Origin: Mycolicibacter kumamotonensis
Lineage (GTDB): Bacteria; Actinomycetota; Actinomycetes; Mycobacteriales; Mycobacteriaceae
Assembly (NCBI RefSeq): GCF_002086285.1
Contig: NZ_MVHU01000008.1
Location: 62,001-126,000 of the forward strand
Direction of reading: 5' to 3'
DNA length: 64,000 nucleotides
The translations under genes and the position numbers were made by a program. Position 1 is the first letter of the stretch; the number at the start of each line of letters is the position of its first letter. A model generated the notes under the pieces. The model searched no databases. It saw nothing but the letters and a program-made list of their open reading frames with translations, and was not told where the DNA came from. Below are positions 41,762 through 51,200 of the stretch, piece by piece.

Positions 41762-42259
41762 GTGAGCCCCGCAAAAATCTCCCGCCTGCTGATCGCCATG
41801 CTCCTGGCCACGACGGCCCTGCTGGCCGCCGGCTGCGGTTCACGGACGGCATCGGAGGGCACCCAGCTGGACTTCACCGCCGAAACCCTCGACGGCCGGC
41901 CGTTCTCCGGTGCCAGCCTCAACGGCCGGCCGGCGGTGCTGTGGTTCTGGGCGCCGTGGTGTCCCACCTGCCAGCGGGACGCTCCGCTGGTCGCGCGGGT
42001 GGCCGCCGCCCACCCGGCGGTGACGTTCGTCGGCGTGGGCGCCCAGGATCGACTCGACGCGCTGCGCGAGTTCACCGTCAAGTACGGCGTGGACGGCTTC
42101 ACCGAACTGGCCGACACCGACGCCGCGGTGTGGGCCCGCTTCGGGGTGACCCGTCAGCCGGCATACGCCTTCATCAGCCCGGACGGAAAGGTGGAGGTGG
42201 TCAAGGGTTCACTGTCCGAAGCCGATCTGAGCGCGCGGGTGCAGGCACTGACACCGTGA
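41762..42259 (+). CDS. Thioredoxin-like (TlpA/DsbE) lipoprotein
   Basis: A 165-residue extracytoplasmic thioredoxin. Signal segment and lipobox LLAAGC with acylated Cys at residue 25; active-site WCPTC (Cys 67 and 70) within VLWFWAPWCPTCQRDAP; cis-Pro in TRQPAYAF. GTG start, 7 bases from a -10 CATACT (41749-41754), so leaderless. Its stop overlaps the next start (GTGA), coupling it to a CcdA-type membrane protein that would supply reducing power. A related secreted pair lies at 46811-48159. Confidence 0.9.
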   Translation: MSPAKISRLLIAMLLATTALLAAGCGSRTASEGTQLDFTAETLDGRPFSGASLNGRPAVLWFWAPWCPTCQRDAPLVARVAAAHPAVTFVGVGAQDRLDALREFTVKYGVDGFTELADTDAAVWARFGVTRQPAYAFISPDGKVEVVKGSLSEADLSARVQALTP

Positions 42260-43113
42260 TCGACACCGCCACACTGAGTTTCGCGCTCGGCGCCGGACTG
42301 GTCGCGGCGCTGAACCCGTGCGGGTTCGCCTTCCTGCCGGGCTATCTGGGTCTGGTGATCGCCGACAGCCGGGGCACCTCGCGCCCGGTGGCGCTGGCCC
42401 GGGCCGGGGCGGCGACGGTGACGATGTCGGCGGGCTTCCTGACCGTGTTCGGCGTTTTCGGGTTGGCCGTGTCGCCGTTGATCGCCTCGGCGCAGAAGTA
42501 CCTGCCGTTCGCCACGGTGGTCATCGGCGTCCTGCTGCTGGCCATGGGCGCCTGGCTGCTGTCCGGCCGGGATATCTCGGTGCTGCTGCCCACAGTGAGC
42601 GCGACCCCGACCGCACGGCTGGGCTCGATGTACGGCTACGGCGTCGGCTACGCGGTCGCCTCGCTGTCGTGCACCATCGCCCCGTTCCTGGCGGTGATCA
42701 GCACCACCTTTCAGCAGGGCTCCCCGCTGGAAGGGGTGTTGGCGTTCATCGCCTATGCCGCCGGCATGAGCATCACCGTCGGGGTCGCGGCGCTGGCGGT
42801 GGCGCTGGCCGGCTCCTCGGCGACCTCGGCGCTGCGCCGGGTGCTGCCGTACGTGGGCCGCATCGCCGGGGTGATCGTGCTGTTGACCGGGTTGTACGTC
42901 AGCTACTACGGCTATTACGAGATCCGGGTGTACTTCTCCGGCGCCGACGCCGAGGATCCGGTGATCCACGCGGCCGCCGTGGTGCAGTCCTGGCTGGCCG
43001 ATCGGGTCGACGCGCTGGGGGTCTGGCCGCTGCTGGGGGCGATCGTCGTCTTGGCGGCGGTGGCACTGGGCCGGCGGGCGTTGTCACGCAGGTGCGGGTC
43101 GATCCCCGACTGA
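42256..43113 (+). CDS. CcdA/DsbD-like thiol-disulfide transport membrane protein
   Basis: A 285-residue membrane protein of the CcdA family with six main helices plus a C-terminal helix. The redox Cys pair is in ALNPCGFAFLPG (about 20-31) and ASLSCTIAPF (about 136-145). It carries electrons from cytoplasmic thioredoxin across the membrane to the TlpA-like lipoprotein encoded just before it. GTG start overlaps the previous stop. There is a Tyr-rich YVSYYGYYEIRVYF segment near 215-230 shared with the second CcdA gene. Confidence 0.9.
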   Translation: MIDTATLSFALGAGLVAALNPCGFAFLPGYLGLVIADSRGTSRPVALARAGAATVTMSAGFLTVFGVFGLAVSPLIASAQKYLPFATVVIGVLLLAMGAWLLSGRDISVLLPTVSATPTARLGSMYGYGVGYAVASLSCTIAPFLAVISTTFQQGSPLEGVLAFIAYAAGMSITVGVAALAVALAGSSATSALRRVLPYVGRIAGVIVLLTGLYVSYYGYYEIRVYFSGADAEDPVIHAAAVVQSWLADRVDALGVWPLLGAIVVLAAVALGRRALSRRCGSIPD

Positions 43114-43170
43114 ATGTTTCAATTGTTTCAATTATGGGCATTTGCGGTTCCCGGCGGGTAGCCTGGACCC

Positions 43171-43686
43171 ATGCCCACCGCCATCGCACCCATCGCTCGC
43201 CAGGTCGCCGAACGCGCCCGCGCCGATGCCGGGTTCGCCCAGGTGCTCGACGCGCTGTTGGAGGCGCCGACGGCGCCGCAGGGCACCTTGGAGCGCATCG
43301 CCGCCCACGCGCTGAACGACCAGCGCCGCGCCGCGGCGATCGACGACTTCGTCGCCGGGGCGCTGCCCACCCCGAAGGTCCAGGCGCTGCTGCGGCTCGG
43401 CACGCCGCAGGCCGTGCACAGGCTACGCAGCCGCGGCAAGCTCATCGGCGCTCCGGTGGGCAATCAGACTTGGTTCCCGGCTTGGCAATTCGATGACGCC
43501 AGGCTGCGCGCCGACCTGCCGGAGATTTTGGAGTTGCTGGGCCGGTTCACCACCGATCCGCTGGCCGCCGACCGCATCATGCGGCTTACCCATAACGAGT
43601 TGGGCGGCGTCTCGATCGCCGAGGCGCTGCGCCGCCCCGACACCGCGCAGGCCGCCCGGCGGTTGCTGACCGCGCTCGGTGCCTGA
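43171..43686 (+). CDS. Xre/MbcA/ParS-type antitoxin (RES-toxin partner)
   Basis: A 171-residue protein. A MerR/excisionase-like helix-turn-helix segment, GTPQAVHRLRSRGKLIGAPVG with FPAWQFDD (about 86-113), is followed by the toxin-binding C terminus (MRLTHNELGGVSIAEALRRPD), a layout known from MbcA. It overlaps the RES gene by 8 bases. ATG lies 6 bases from a -10 TAGCCT (43159-43164), suggesting leaderless expression. Predicted to neutralise the downstream RES toxin and to autoregulate. The N-terminal about 80 residues are of unknown role. Confidence 0.8.
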   Translation: MPTAIAPIARQVAERARADAGFAQVLDALLEAPTAPQGTLERIAAHALNDQRRAAAIDDFVAGALPTPKVQALLRLGTPQAVHRLRSRGKLIGAPVGNQTWFPAWQFDDARLRADLPEILELLGRFTTDPLAADRIMRLTHNELGGVSIAEALRRPDTAQAARRLLTALGA

Positions 43687-44296
43687 GCTTCCTGCCGGCT
43701 TCCGGGCCCCGCTGCCCGAGGCCCGGCCGACCGGGCTGCGACGCCGCCGGATCACCGCAGGGACGCAGCTGTGGCGCCTGGACGCCGAGCATCCCGACGC
43801 CTGGACGTGGGAGGGGTTCGCCGAACCGCGCTACCGCTTCGACCCGTCGTCGGGGACGTTCCGCACCCGCTACGGCGCCACCGATCTGCTCGGTGCGTTC
43901 CGGGAGCGCTACCGGCTGACCGGGCTGATGGTTCCCGCCGACCACGCCGGACACCACCTGGTGCGGCTGACCGCCGCCCGGCACCTGCGGGTGCTCGATT
44001 TGCGCACCGAACGCAACCTGGACGCGCTGGGGGTCGACGACCAGATCAGCACCGGCCAGCACGACGCGGTGTGGGCCACCTGCCAGCACCTGGCCGACGC
44101 TGTGCGGCGCTGGTGGCCCGAACCCGAGGAATGCCCGGACGCGATCGTCTACCGGTCGCGTACCACCCCGGAGACCTCGGTCAACTACGCGTTCTTCGCC
44201 GTCGAAGCGTTCGAGGTCGCGGCGTGGCCGCTGTCGCAGCGCCCCGATGTGACAGCGGATCTGGTGCTGCGACACGGGTTTACGATCGGATACTGA
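43679..44296 (+). CDS. RES-domain toxin (MbcT-like NAD-degrading enzyme)
   Basis: A 205-residue RES-family protein. Family residues are visible: Arg/Tyr in EPRYRFDPSSGTFRTRYGA (about 50-70), Glu in LLGAFRERYRL, Ser in VYRSRTTPETSVNYAFF. In M. tuberculosis the RES toxin MbcT is an NAD phosphorylase held in check by MbcA; the same use is inferred here. GTG start inside the antitoxin gene gives an 8-base overlap, consistent with antitoxin-first translation. It ends about 40 bases before a MITE-like element. Confidence 0.82.
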   Translation: MPELPAGFRAPLPEARPTGLRRRRITAGTQLWRLDAEHPDAWTWEGFAEPRYRFDPSSGTFRTRYGATDLLGAFRERYRLTGLMVPADHAGHHLVRLTAARHLRVLDLRTERNLDALGVDDQISTGQHDAVWATCQHLADAVRRWWPEPEECPDAIVYRSRTTPETSVNYAFFAVEAFEVAAWPLSQRPDVTADLVLRHGFTIGY

Positions 44297-44337
44297 GCGT
44301 GTCGTTTCCCGCCCGCCCCATCCGTCACCGGTCCGGA

Positions 44338-44477
44338 GGATATGGGCGTGTGCCCGCCTTTGAGCGACAACGCCGATTATGTGGCGGCGCCGGCTCGGCG
44401 CCCGATTCTCACTGCCCGCCCTGGGCGGGCCGACATTTCGTCGCCTGTCGCTCAAAGGCGGGCACACGCCCACATCC
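44338..44477. mobile_element. 140-bp MITE-like inverted-repeat element
   Basis: Terminal arms of 32 bases (44338-44369 and 44446-44477) are inverted repeats with a single mismatch; the inner 27 bases are perfect (TGGGCGTGTGCCCGCCTTTG to ...GAGCGACA). Inside is a second perfect hairpin, GCCCGCCC-T-GGGCGGGC (44414-44430). It encodes nothing and lies between two convergent genes, the RES toxin and pfkA. An 18-base copy of the arm occurs alone at 56939-56956. Size and structure fit a non-autonomous MITE; no transposase is seen. It might also act as a bidirectional terminator. Confidence 0.8.
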
Positions 44478-44515
44478 AATACGACGCCGGAAGATCACCG
44501 CCGCAGGCCTCGGGC

Positions 44516-45640
44516 TCAGCCCGCAGCGACACTCTCATCCCCGAACCGGATCCCCATATCGCGGGCGGTCTGGATCGAATCACAGTCCGGCGGAACGGTT
44601 TTCTGCCGGCTGATGGCCTCGGCCAACGGCACATAGTCCACCGTCGGCGGGTTCAGCGCCACCATCACCCCGCTGTGCCCCTCATCGAGGGCGCGCACCG
44701 CGGCGGCCCCGAACCGCAGGCCCAGCAGCCGGTCCAGCGACGTCGGCGACCCGCCCCGCAGCAGGTGGCCCAGCACCACCGCACGCGATTCGCGCCCGGT
44801 CAGCGCCTCGAGTTCGGCTGCGACTTTCGAGCCGATGCCGCCCAGACGTTCCGCCTGGCCCACCGCCTTGGCCGCGACGGTGCGTCCGCCGCCCACCGGT
44901 ACGGCGCCCTCGGCGACACACACGATCGAGTACGTCGAACCCCGTTGTGCGCGTTGGGTGATCAGCTCGGCGACCGGTTCGAGCCGGTAGGGGATCTCCG
45001 GGATGAGAATGGCGTGCACCCCGGAGGCCATGCCGGCGTGCAAGGCGATCCAACCGGCATAACGGCCCATCACCTCCACCACGATGATCCGGCTGTGCGA
45101 GGTGGCGGTGGAGAACAGCCGGTCGATGCACTCCGAGGCGAACCCGACGGCGCTGTCGAAACCGAACGTCGACGCGGTGCGATCCAGGTCGTTGTCGATG
45201 GTCTTGGGCACGCCGATCAGCCGCAGCCCGGCCCGGTGCAGGTGGTCGCCGATCGTCAGGGATCCGTCGCCGCCGACGGTGACCAGCGCATCGATACCGC
45301 GTTCGGCGAACCGCTCGAGCAGCTCCTCGGTGCGGTCGACCTCGGCCCAGCTGCCGTCGGCCTGCCGGACCGGATAGGCGATCGGATTGCCGCGGTTGGT
45401 GCTGCCCAAAATGGTGCCGCCCTGGTGGATGATGCCGCGCACCCGGTGGCGGGTCAGGTCGATCATCCCGCCGTCGGCGTAGTCGTCGCTCCGCAGTAGC
45501 CCGTTGAAACCGTCCCGGATGCCGACCACATCCCAGCCGCGGTTGCGGGCGGCCAGGGTGGTGGCGTAGATGACGGCGTTGAGGCCGGGGGCGTCGCCGC
45601 CGCCGGTGCTGATCGCGATGCGTTTGATGCCGGTCGTCAC
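44516..45640 (-). CDS. pfkA: ATP-type 6-phosphofructokinase
   Basis: A 374-residue phosphofructokinase. Nucleotide loop STGGGDAPGLNAVIYA (about 11-26), VTVGGDGSLTIGDHL with Gly after GGD (the ATP rather than pyrophosphate type), catalytic PKTIDNDLDRT, and MGRYAGWIALHAG. Length fits the actinobacterial group. GTG start overlaps the stop of the alcohol dehydrogenase (GTGA), so they are one operon. Known mycobacterial PfkA lies elsewhere; I cannot tell whether this is the main enzyme or a paralogue. Confidence 0.88.
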   Translation of the reverse strand: MTTGIKRIAISTGGGDAPGLNAVIYATTLAARNRGWDVVGIRDGFNGLLRSDDYADGGMIDLTRHRVRGIIHQGGTILGSTNRGNPIAYPVRQADGSWAEVDRTEELLERFAERGIDALVTVGGDGSLTIGDHLHRAGLRLIGVPKTIDNDLDRTASTFGFDSAVGFASECIDRLFSTATSHSRIIVVEVMGRYAGWIALHAGMASGVHAILIPEIPYRLEPVAELITQRAQRGSTYSIVCVAEGAVPVGGGRTVAAKAVGQAERLGGIGSKVAAELEALTGRESRAVVLGHLLRGGSPTSLDRLLGLRFGAAAVRALDEGHSGVMVALNPPTVDYVPLAEAISRQKTVPPDCDSIQTARDMGIRFGDESVAAG

Positions 45641-46800
45641 GACACCTCCTGCAGCGGGCTTTTCGGGTCGATCAGGATCTTGGCGTGTTTGGCCGGGTCA
45701 CCCAGGGCGTCGAACGCATTGGCTACCCCGCCGAGGCCGACCGTGCCGGTGATCAGCGGCGACACGTCGACCTTGCCCTCGGCGATCATGTGCAGGGTGT
45801 CACGGAATTCCATTGGCGTGTAACCGAACACGAACCTCAGATCGGTTTCCTTGTTGATCGCCATGGCGGGCCGGATCGCGTCGGCGCCCATGCACACGCC
45901 GACCACCACGACCCGGGAGAACAGCGGAGCGCCGGCGATGATGCCGTCGATGACACCCGGTACCCCGACGCACTCGAAGATCACCGGGTGCTTGGGGGTG
46001 GCGGCGCCGACGGCTTCGGCGGCCCGCCAGACATGCCACCAGGGCAGCCTCGCCTTGTACAGCTTGTCCACGGTGCCGACCGCCAGCCCCAGCGCCTCCG
46101 GCGAGGTCTGCAGGTGACCGTGGCCCGCGGCGGCGGCGTACGGCGAGTCCTGCGCCGGGTCGACGACGATATCGGCGCCGCAGCGGGCCGCCAGGGCACG
46201 CCGGCCGGGTGAGAAGTCGCTGGCGATCACGGTGCGCACCCCGCGCGCCTTGAGCATGCACACCACCGCCAGGCCGATCGGCCCGCAGCCGATCACGATC
46301 GCCACGTCGCGCTTGCGTACCTCGCCGCGCCGCACCGCATGCCAGGCGACCGCCATCGGCTCGGTCAGCGCGGCCGCCTCCGGCGACAGCCCGTTGGGCA
46401 CCGGCAGCGCCAGGGACTGCTCGACCAGCATCTGCTCGGCGTAGCCGCCCGGTGCCGCCACCGACAGCCCGACCGCGTGGACGTCCTTGCCGCGCCGGAG
46501 CAGCGGCACCGCCACCACCCGGGTGCCGGCGCGCGGCGCCTTGCGGGTCCGGGGCCCGTGGTCGAGCACCTCGCCGCAGAATTCGTGGCCGAACACCACC
46601 TGCTGATCCGAGCGCATGAACCCGTCGTAGCCGGTTTCGGCCATCACGTCGGCGACCTCGTCGCAGTGCTGCCGGGCGTGCAGGTCCGAGCCGCAGATGC
46701 CGCAGCGCAGCACCTCCAAAAGCAGCTGGCCCCGGGCGGGTGCCGGGGTGGGCAGGTCGACGAGTTCGAGTTGCGCATTGCTGCAGCTGACCGCTTTCAC
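45637..46800 (-). CDS. Zinc-dependent alcohol dehydrogenase (MDR family)
   Basis: A 387-residue medium-chain dehydrogenase. Catalytic zinc ligands are expected in RCGICGSDLH (Cys about 36) and VFGHEFCGEV; the Rossmann motif is VIGCGPIGLAVVCML (about 175-189). The four Cys of the structural zinc lobe are not seen; that stretch reads VPLLRRGKDVHAVG. It may therefore lack structural zinc. GTG at 46798-46800 chosen as the family start VKAVSCSNAQLELV. Coupled to pfkA. Substrate unknown. Confidence 0.85.
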   Translation of the reverse strand: MKAVSCSNAQLELVDLPTPAPARGQLLLEVLRCGICGSDLHARQHCDEVADVMAETGYDGFMRSDQQVVFGHEFCGEVLDHGPRTRKAPRAGTRVVAVPLLRRGKDVHAVGLSVAAPGGYAEQMLVEQSLALPVPNGLSPEAAALTEPMAVAWHAVRRGEVRKRDVAIVIGCGPIGLAVVCMLKARGVRTVIASDFSPGRRALAARCGADIVVDPAQDSPYAAAAGHGHLQTSPEALGLAVGTVDKLYKARLPWWHVWRAAEAVGAATPKHPVIFECVGVPGVIDGIIAGAPLFSRVVVVGVCMGADAIRPAMAINKETDLRFVFGYTPMEFRDTLHMIAEGKVDVSPLITGTVGLGGVANAFDALGDPAKHAKILIDPKSPLQEVS

Positions 46801-46810
46801 GCGAACCAGC

Positions 46811-47665
46811 CTACGAGCCACCGCCGTCGAGGTGGCCGTTAATCCGGGGGCGGCGGGCCCGCAGCAGCGCAGCCAGCCCGAGGAACACCAACAGCGCCAG
46901 CCACGGCCAGGCGCCCAGCTGGTGGACCCACCCGGCGAGCGTGCCCTGAAGCCGGCCGGCGGCGGCCAGCACCCGGTCCCCCGTTCCGCCGCCCATCTCG
47001 AGGAGCCGGACCTCGTAGTAGCCGTAGTAGCCGACGTAGAGCCCGACGACCACCAGCAGTGCACCGCTGATCCGGCTGGCGTAGCGGGTGATCCGGCGCA
47101 ACCGGTCGATCAGCGCCGAGCGGGCCAGCGCCACCGCGATCGCCAGCACCCCGACCAGCAGCCCGAACCCGGCCGCATACGCCAGGTAGGCCGTCAGCCC
47201 GCCGAAGCCACCGCGCAAGGCCGCCCCGGTGACCGCCAGAAAGGGGCCGATGGTGCAGCCCAGTGACGCGCACGCGTAGCCCACCCCGTAGCCGAGCATC
47301 GACCCGATCCGGGCGGTCGGTGCCCACCGCCCGCCGAATGACGCGACCGCGAGCCGGCGCCCCGCCAGCAGCCAGGCACCCAGCGCCACCAGCACGATGC
47401 CGATCGCGACGGTGGCATAGGGCAGGTAGCGCTGCACCCTGGACGCCACCGTGACGGTGAGCAGCCCGAAAGTGCCGAACACCGCGAGAAAGCCGAGGGT
47501 CATCGCCGCGGTGGCCGCGACCGCCCGGGCCACCGCGGACCGGCCGCCGCCGTGCTCGCCGCGTACCACCAACGCCAGATAGGCGGGCAGCAGCGCGAAC
47601 CCGCACGGATTGAGGGCGGCCACCAACCCCGCGGCGAAGGCCAGCCCCGGCAGGTTCTGGTTCAC
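46811..47665 (-). CDS. CcdA/DsbD-like membrane protein (second copy)
   Basis: A 284-residue CcdA-family protein. The Cys pair is in ALNPCGFALLPA (about 19-30) and ASLGCTIGPF (about 138-147). It is a paralogue of the gene at 42256, sharing GSMxGYGVGYA and the YVGYYGYYEVR segment. Start GTG at 47663-47665, 8 bases after the DsbE-like gene, so it is the electron donor to that protein. It precedes the ADH gene by 10 bases, so ADH and pfkA may be co-transcribed. Confidence 0.9.
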   Translation of the reverse strand: MNQNLPGLAFAAGLVAALNPCGFALLPAYLALVVRGEHGGGRSAVARAVAATAAMTLGFLAVFGTFGLLTVTVASRVQRYLPYATVAIGIVLVALGAWLLAGRRLAVASFGGRWAPTARIGSMLGYGVGYACASLGCTIGPFLAVTGAALRGGFGGLTAYLAYAAGFGLLVGVLAIAVALARSALIDRLRRITRYASRISGALLVVVGLYVGYYGYYEVRLLEMGGGTGDRVLAAAGRLQGTLAGWVHQLGAWPWLALLVFLGLAALLRARRPRINGHLDGGGS

Positions 47666-47673
47666 CCGGTCGC

Positions 47674-48159
47674 CTACGTCAGCGCCGCGACCCGGTCGGA
47701 CAACTCCTGTTGCGACATCGCCGAGGTCGGGTTGTTCACGAACGTCGAGGTGCCATCGGAGCGCTCGAACACATACGCGGGCTGCCACGGCACCCCGAAA
47801 CGCTCCCAGATGGAGCCGTCGGCGTCGTTGAGGTTGGTGAAGTTCAGGTGGTACTTGGTCACGAAGTCCCGCATCGACGCCACATCCGAGCGCCCCGCCA
47901 CCCCGACGAAGGCCACCCGCGGGTTGGCGGCCGCGACCTGGCTCACCGACGGCGCCTCGGCGTTGCAGAACGGGCAGCTGGGCCTCCAGAACCACAGCAC
48001 GGCGGGTTTGCCCTGCAGGCTGGCGCCGCTGAACGGCGTCCCGTCGACGGTGGTGGCGTCGAATTGCAACCGGTCATCGGCGGCGGTGGCCACCGGTGGG
48101 CCGGTCAGGCCGACGATCAGTGCGGCGACGGCGGCCAGTATCAGCGTGTAGATCCTCAT
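47674..48159 (-). CDS. Secreted DsbE/MPT53-like thioredoxin
   Basis: A 161-residue secreted thioredoxin-fold protein. A cleavable signal peptide (about 1-26, ending PPVATAA) has no lipobox Cys, unlike its paralogue at 41762. Active site SCPFC (Cys 62 and 65), cis-Pro region VPWQPAYVFE. Similar in overall design to M. tuberculosis Mpt53/DsbE, an oxidant of exported proteins. Coupled to the CcdA-type gene at 46811. Divergent from recC over 72 bases. Confidence 0.9.
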   Translation of the reverse strand: MRIYTLILAAVAALIVGLTGPPVATAADDRLQFDATTVDGTPFSGASLQGKPAVLWFWRPSCPFCNAEAPSVSQVAAANPRVAFVGVAGRSDVASMRDFVTKYHLNFTNLNDADGSIWERFGVPWQPAYVFERSDGTSTFVNNPTSAMSQQELSDRVAALT

Positions 48160-48231
48160 GACAAGCACCACGACGGCGACGGGGCGATGGTTCAGCGCCG
48201 GGTGTCGGGGCCGCGGTTTAGGGTGGCCGCG

Positions 48232-51200
48232 ATGGGACTGCACCTGCACCGCGCCGAACGCACCGACGCCCTCGCCGACGGTCTCGGTGCACTGTTGGCG
48301 ACGCCGCCGGCCGACCCGTTCGCCCAGGAGCTGGTGCTGGTGCCGGCCCGCGGGGTCGAACGCTGGCTGTCCCAGCGGCTGTCGCACGTGCTCGGTGCCG
48401 GGTCCGGGGGCGACGGGGTGTGCGCCGGGGTGGAGTTTCGCAGTCCGGGATCGCTGATCGCCGAGATCACCGGACGCGCCGAGGACGACCCGTGGTCGCC
48501 GGACGCGATGAGCTGGCCGTTGCTGTCGGTGATCGACGCCAGCCTGGATGAGCCCTGGTGTGTCACGCTGGCAACGCATTTGGGTCATTTTCACACCGGT
48601 GATGACGCGCAGGTCCGGTGCGGTCGCCGCTATGCGGTCGCCCGGCGGCTGGCCGGTCTGTTCGCCTCCTACGCCCGCCAGCGGCCGCAACTGCTGGTCG
48701 ACTGGCTCGACGGCGTCCCGGACGACCTGGACCCCGACCTGGCCTGGCAGCCGCCGCTGTGGCGCGCCTTGGTGGCCGCCATGGGCATCGACCCTCCGCA
48801 CGTCCGCCACGAACAGACCCTGACCCGGCTGCGGCGGGCGCCCGCCGAGACGCTGCCGGCGCGCCTGTCGCTGTTCGGCCATACCCGCCTGGCGCACACC
48901 GACATCGAACTGCTCGACGCCCTGGCCACCCACCACGAGCTGCACTTGTGGCTGCCGCACCCGTCGGATCGACTGTGGCGGGCGCTGAGCGGTGTGCACG
49001 GCGTGGTTCCTCGCAGCGAGGACACCAGCCGCACCGCGGCCGAGCACCCGCTGCTGCGCACACTCGGGCGTGATCTACGCGAGCTGCAGCGCGGGCTTCC
49101 GGAGCCGGATACCGACGAATACCTGTGCAGTCCAACGCGTTCCGACACGCTGCTGAGTTGGCTGCAGTCGGATCTGGCCGCCAACGCGATCCGGCCCGAG
49201 GGCCGGGTACTCGCCGAGACCGACCGGTCGGTGCAGGTGCACTCCTGCCACGGCCCGGCCCGGCAGGTCGACGTGCTGCGCGAAGTGCTGCTGGGCCGGC
49301 TGGCCGACGACCCGAGCCTGCAGCCGCGCGACATCATCGTGATGTGCCCGGACATCGAGACCTACGCGCCGCTGATCGTCGCCGGTTTCGGGCTCGGTGA
49401 ACTGGCCGGGGAGAACCACCCGGCGCATCTGCTGCGGGTGCAACTGGCCGACCGGGCGCCGGTGCAGACCAACCCGCTGCTGGGCGTGGCCGCCGCACTG
49501 CTGGACATCACCGACAGCCGGGTGACCGCCAGCGCGGTGCTCAACCTCGCCCAGGCGGCGCCGGTGCGGGCCCGGTTCGCGTTCACCGACGACGACCTGG
49601 AGGTCATCACCGGCTGGGTCCGCAGCGCCAACATCCGGTGGAGTTTCGACGCCGCGCACCGGGAACCGTACGGCCTGGCCAAAATTCAGCACAACACCTG
49701 GCGATTCGGGCTGGACCGGATCCTGACCGGTGTCGCCATGTCGGATGACTCCCGGGCCTGGCTGGACACCGCGCTGCCCCTCGATGACGTCGGCAGCAAC
49801 CAGGTGGAGCTGGCCGGGCGGCTGGCCGAGTTCGTCGACCGGCTGCAGACCGCCGCCGACGCGCTCACCGGGGCGCGGCCGCTCACCGCGTGGATCACCA
49901 CCCTGCTCGACGGCGTGGCCGCGCTGACCCGGGTCTCCACCGACGACGGCTGGCAGTCCGGCCAGTTGCACCGGGAACTCACCGAGGTGCTGCGGCAGGC
50001 CGACGCGCGCGCGAACACCGAGCTGCGGTTGCCCGATGTGCGCGCACTGCTCGCCGGGCGCCTGGCCGGGCGCCCCACCCGGGCCAACTTCCGCACCGGC
50101 GGGCTGACGGTGTGCACCCTGGTCCCGATGCGGTCGGTGCCGCACCGGGTGGTGTGCCTGGTCGGCCTGGACGACGGGGTGTTCCCCCGGGTCGCGCACG
50201 TCGACGGCGACGACGCCCTGGCCCGGCACCCGCACACCGGCGAGCGCGACCTGCGCGCGCAAGACCGGCAGCTGCTGCTGGACGCGGTGGGTGCGGCCAC
50301 CGAGACACTGGTCATCACCTATACCGGCGCCGACGAACACTCCGGCAAGCCCCAGCCGCCGGCGGTGCCGCTCGCCGAGCTGCTCGACGCGCTGGACGCC
50401 ACCACCGGTGAGCCGGTGCGCGAACGCGTCGTCATCGAACAGCCGTTGCAGCCGTTCGATATTCGCAACGTGACCCCCGGGGCACTGGGCACGCCCGGCC
50501 CGTTCACCTTCGATCCGACCGCCCGTACCGCAGCCGAAGCCGCCGCCGGGAAACGCAGCGAACCCCCGGAGTTGTTCACCGCGATCCTGACGCCGCCGGT
50601 CGGCGATGTGGAACTGGCCGAGCTGCTGGCCTTCTTCAAAGACCCCGTCAAGGGCTTTTTTCGGGCCTTGGACTACACGCTGCCGTGGGATGTCGACGGC
50701 GTCGAGGACGCCATGCCCGTCGAGATCGGCGGTTTGGCCACCTGGGGGGTCGGCGACCGGATGCTCACCGACATGCTTCTCGGGATGCACCCCGACGACG
50801 CGGCCAACGCCGAGTGGCGCCGCGGCACGCTGCCGCCGGGGCGGCTCGGGATGCGGACCGCCTGCGAGATCCGCGATCTGGCCCGCACCCTGGCCGAGGC
50901 GGCGATCGGCCACCGCCGCGGAGACCCGGCCGCCTACGACGTCGACCTCGACCTGGGCGGGGGGCGGCGGTTGACCGGCACCGTCGCGGGGGTGTACGGC
51001 GACCGCACCGTCTCGGTCACCTATTCCAAACTGGCGGCCAAACACTTCCTGCAGGATTGGATTGCGCTGCAGGCGTTGGCCGCTCAGCATCCCGACCGGT
51101 CGTGGTCGGCGATGAGCATCGGCCGCGGTGGGCGATCCCCGATCAGCCGGCGACTGTTCCGCCCGGCTCCGGACCCGCGGGAGGTACTGGGCCAGTTGGT

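Noticed and set aside
44342..45499. 385-codon forward frame through the inverted-repeat element and pfkA antisense
   Set aside because: Begins inside the repeat and continues antisense to a clear phosphofructokinase.
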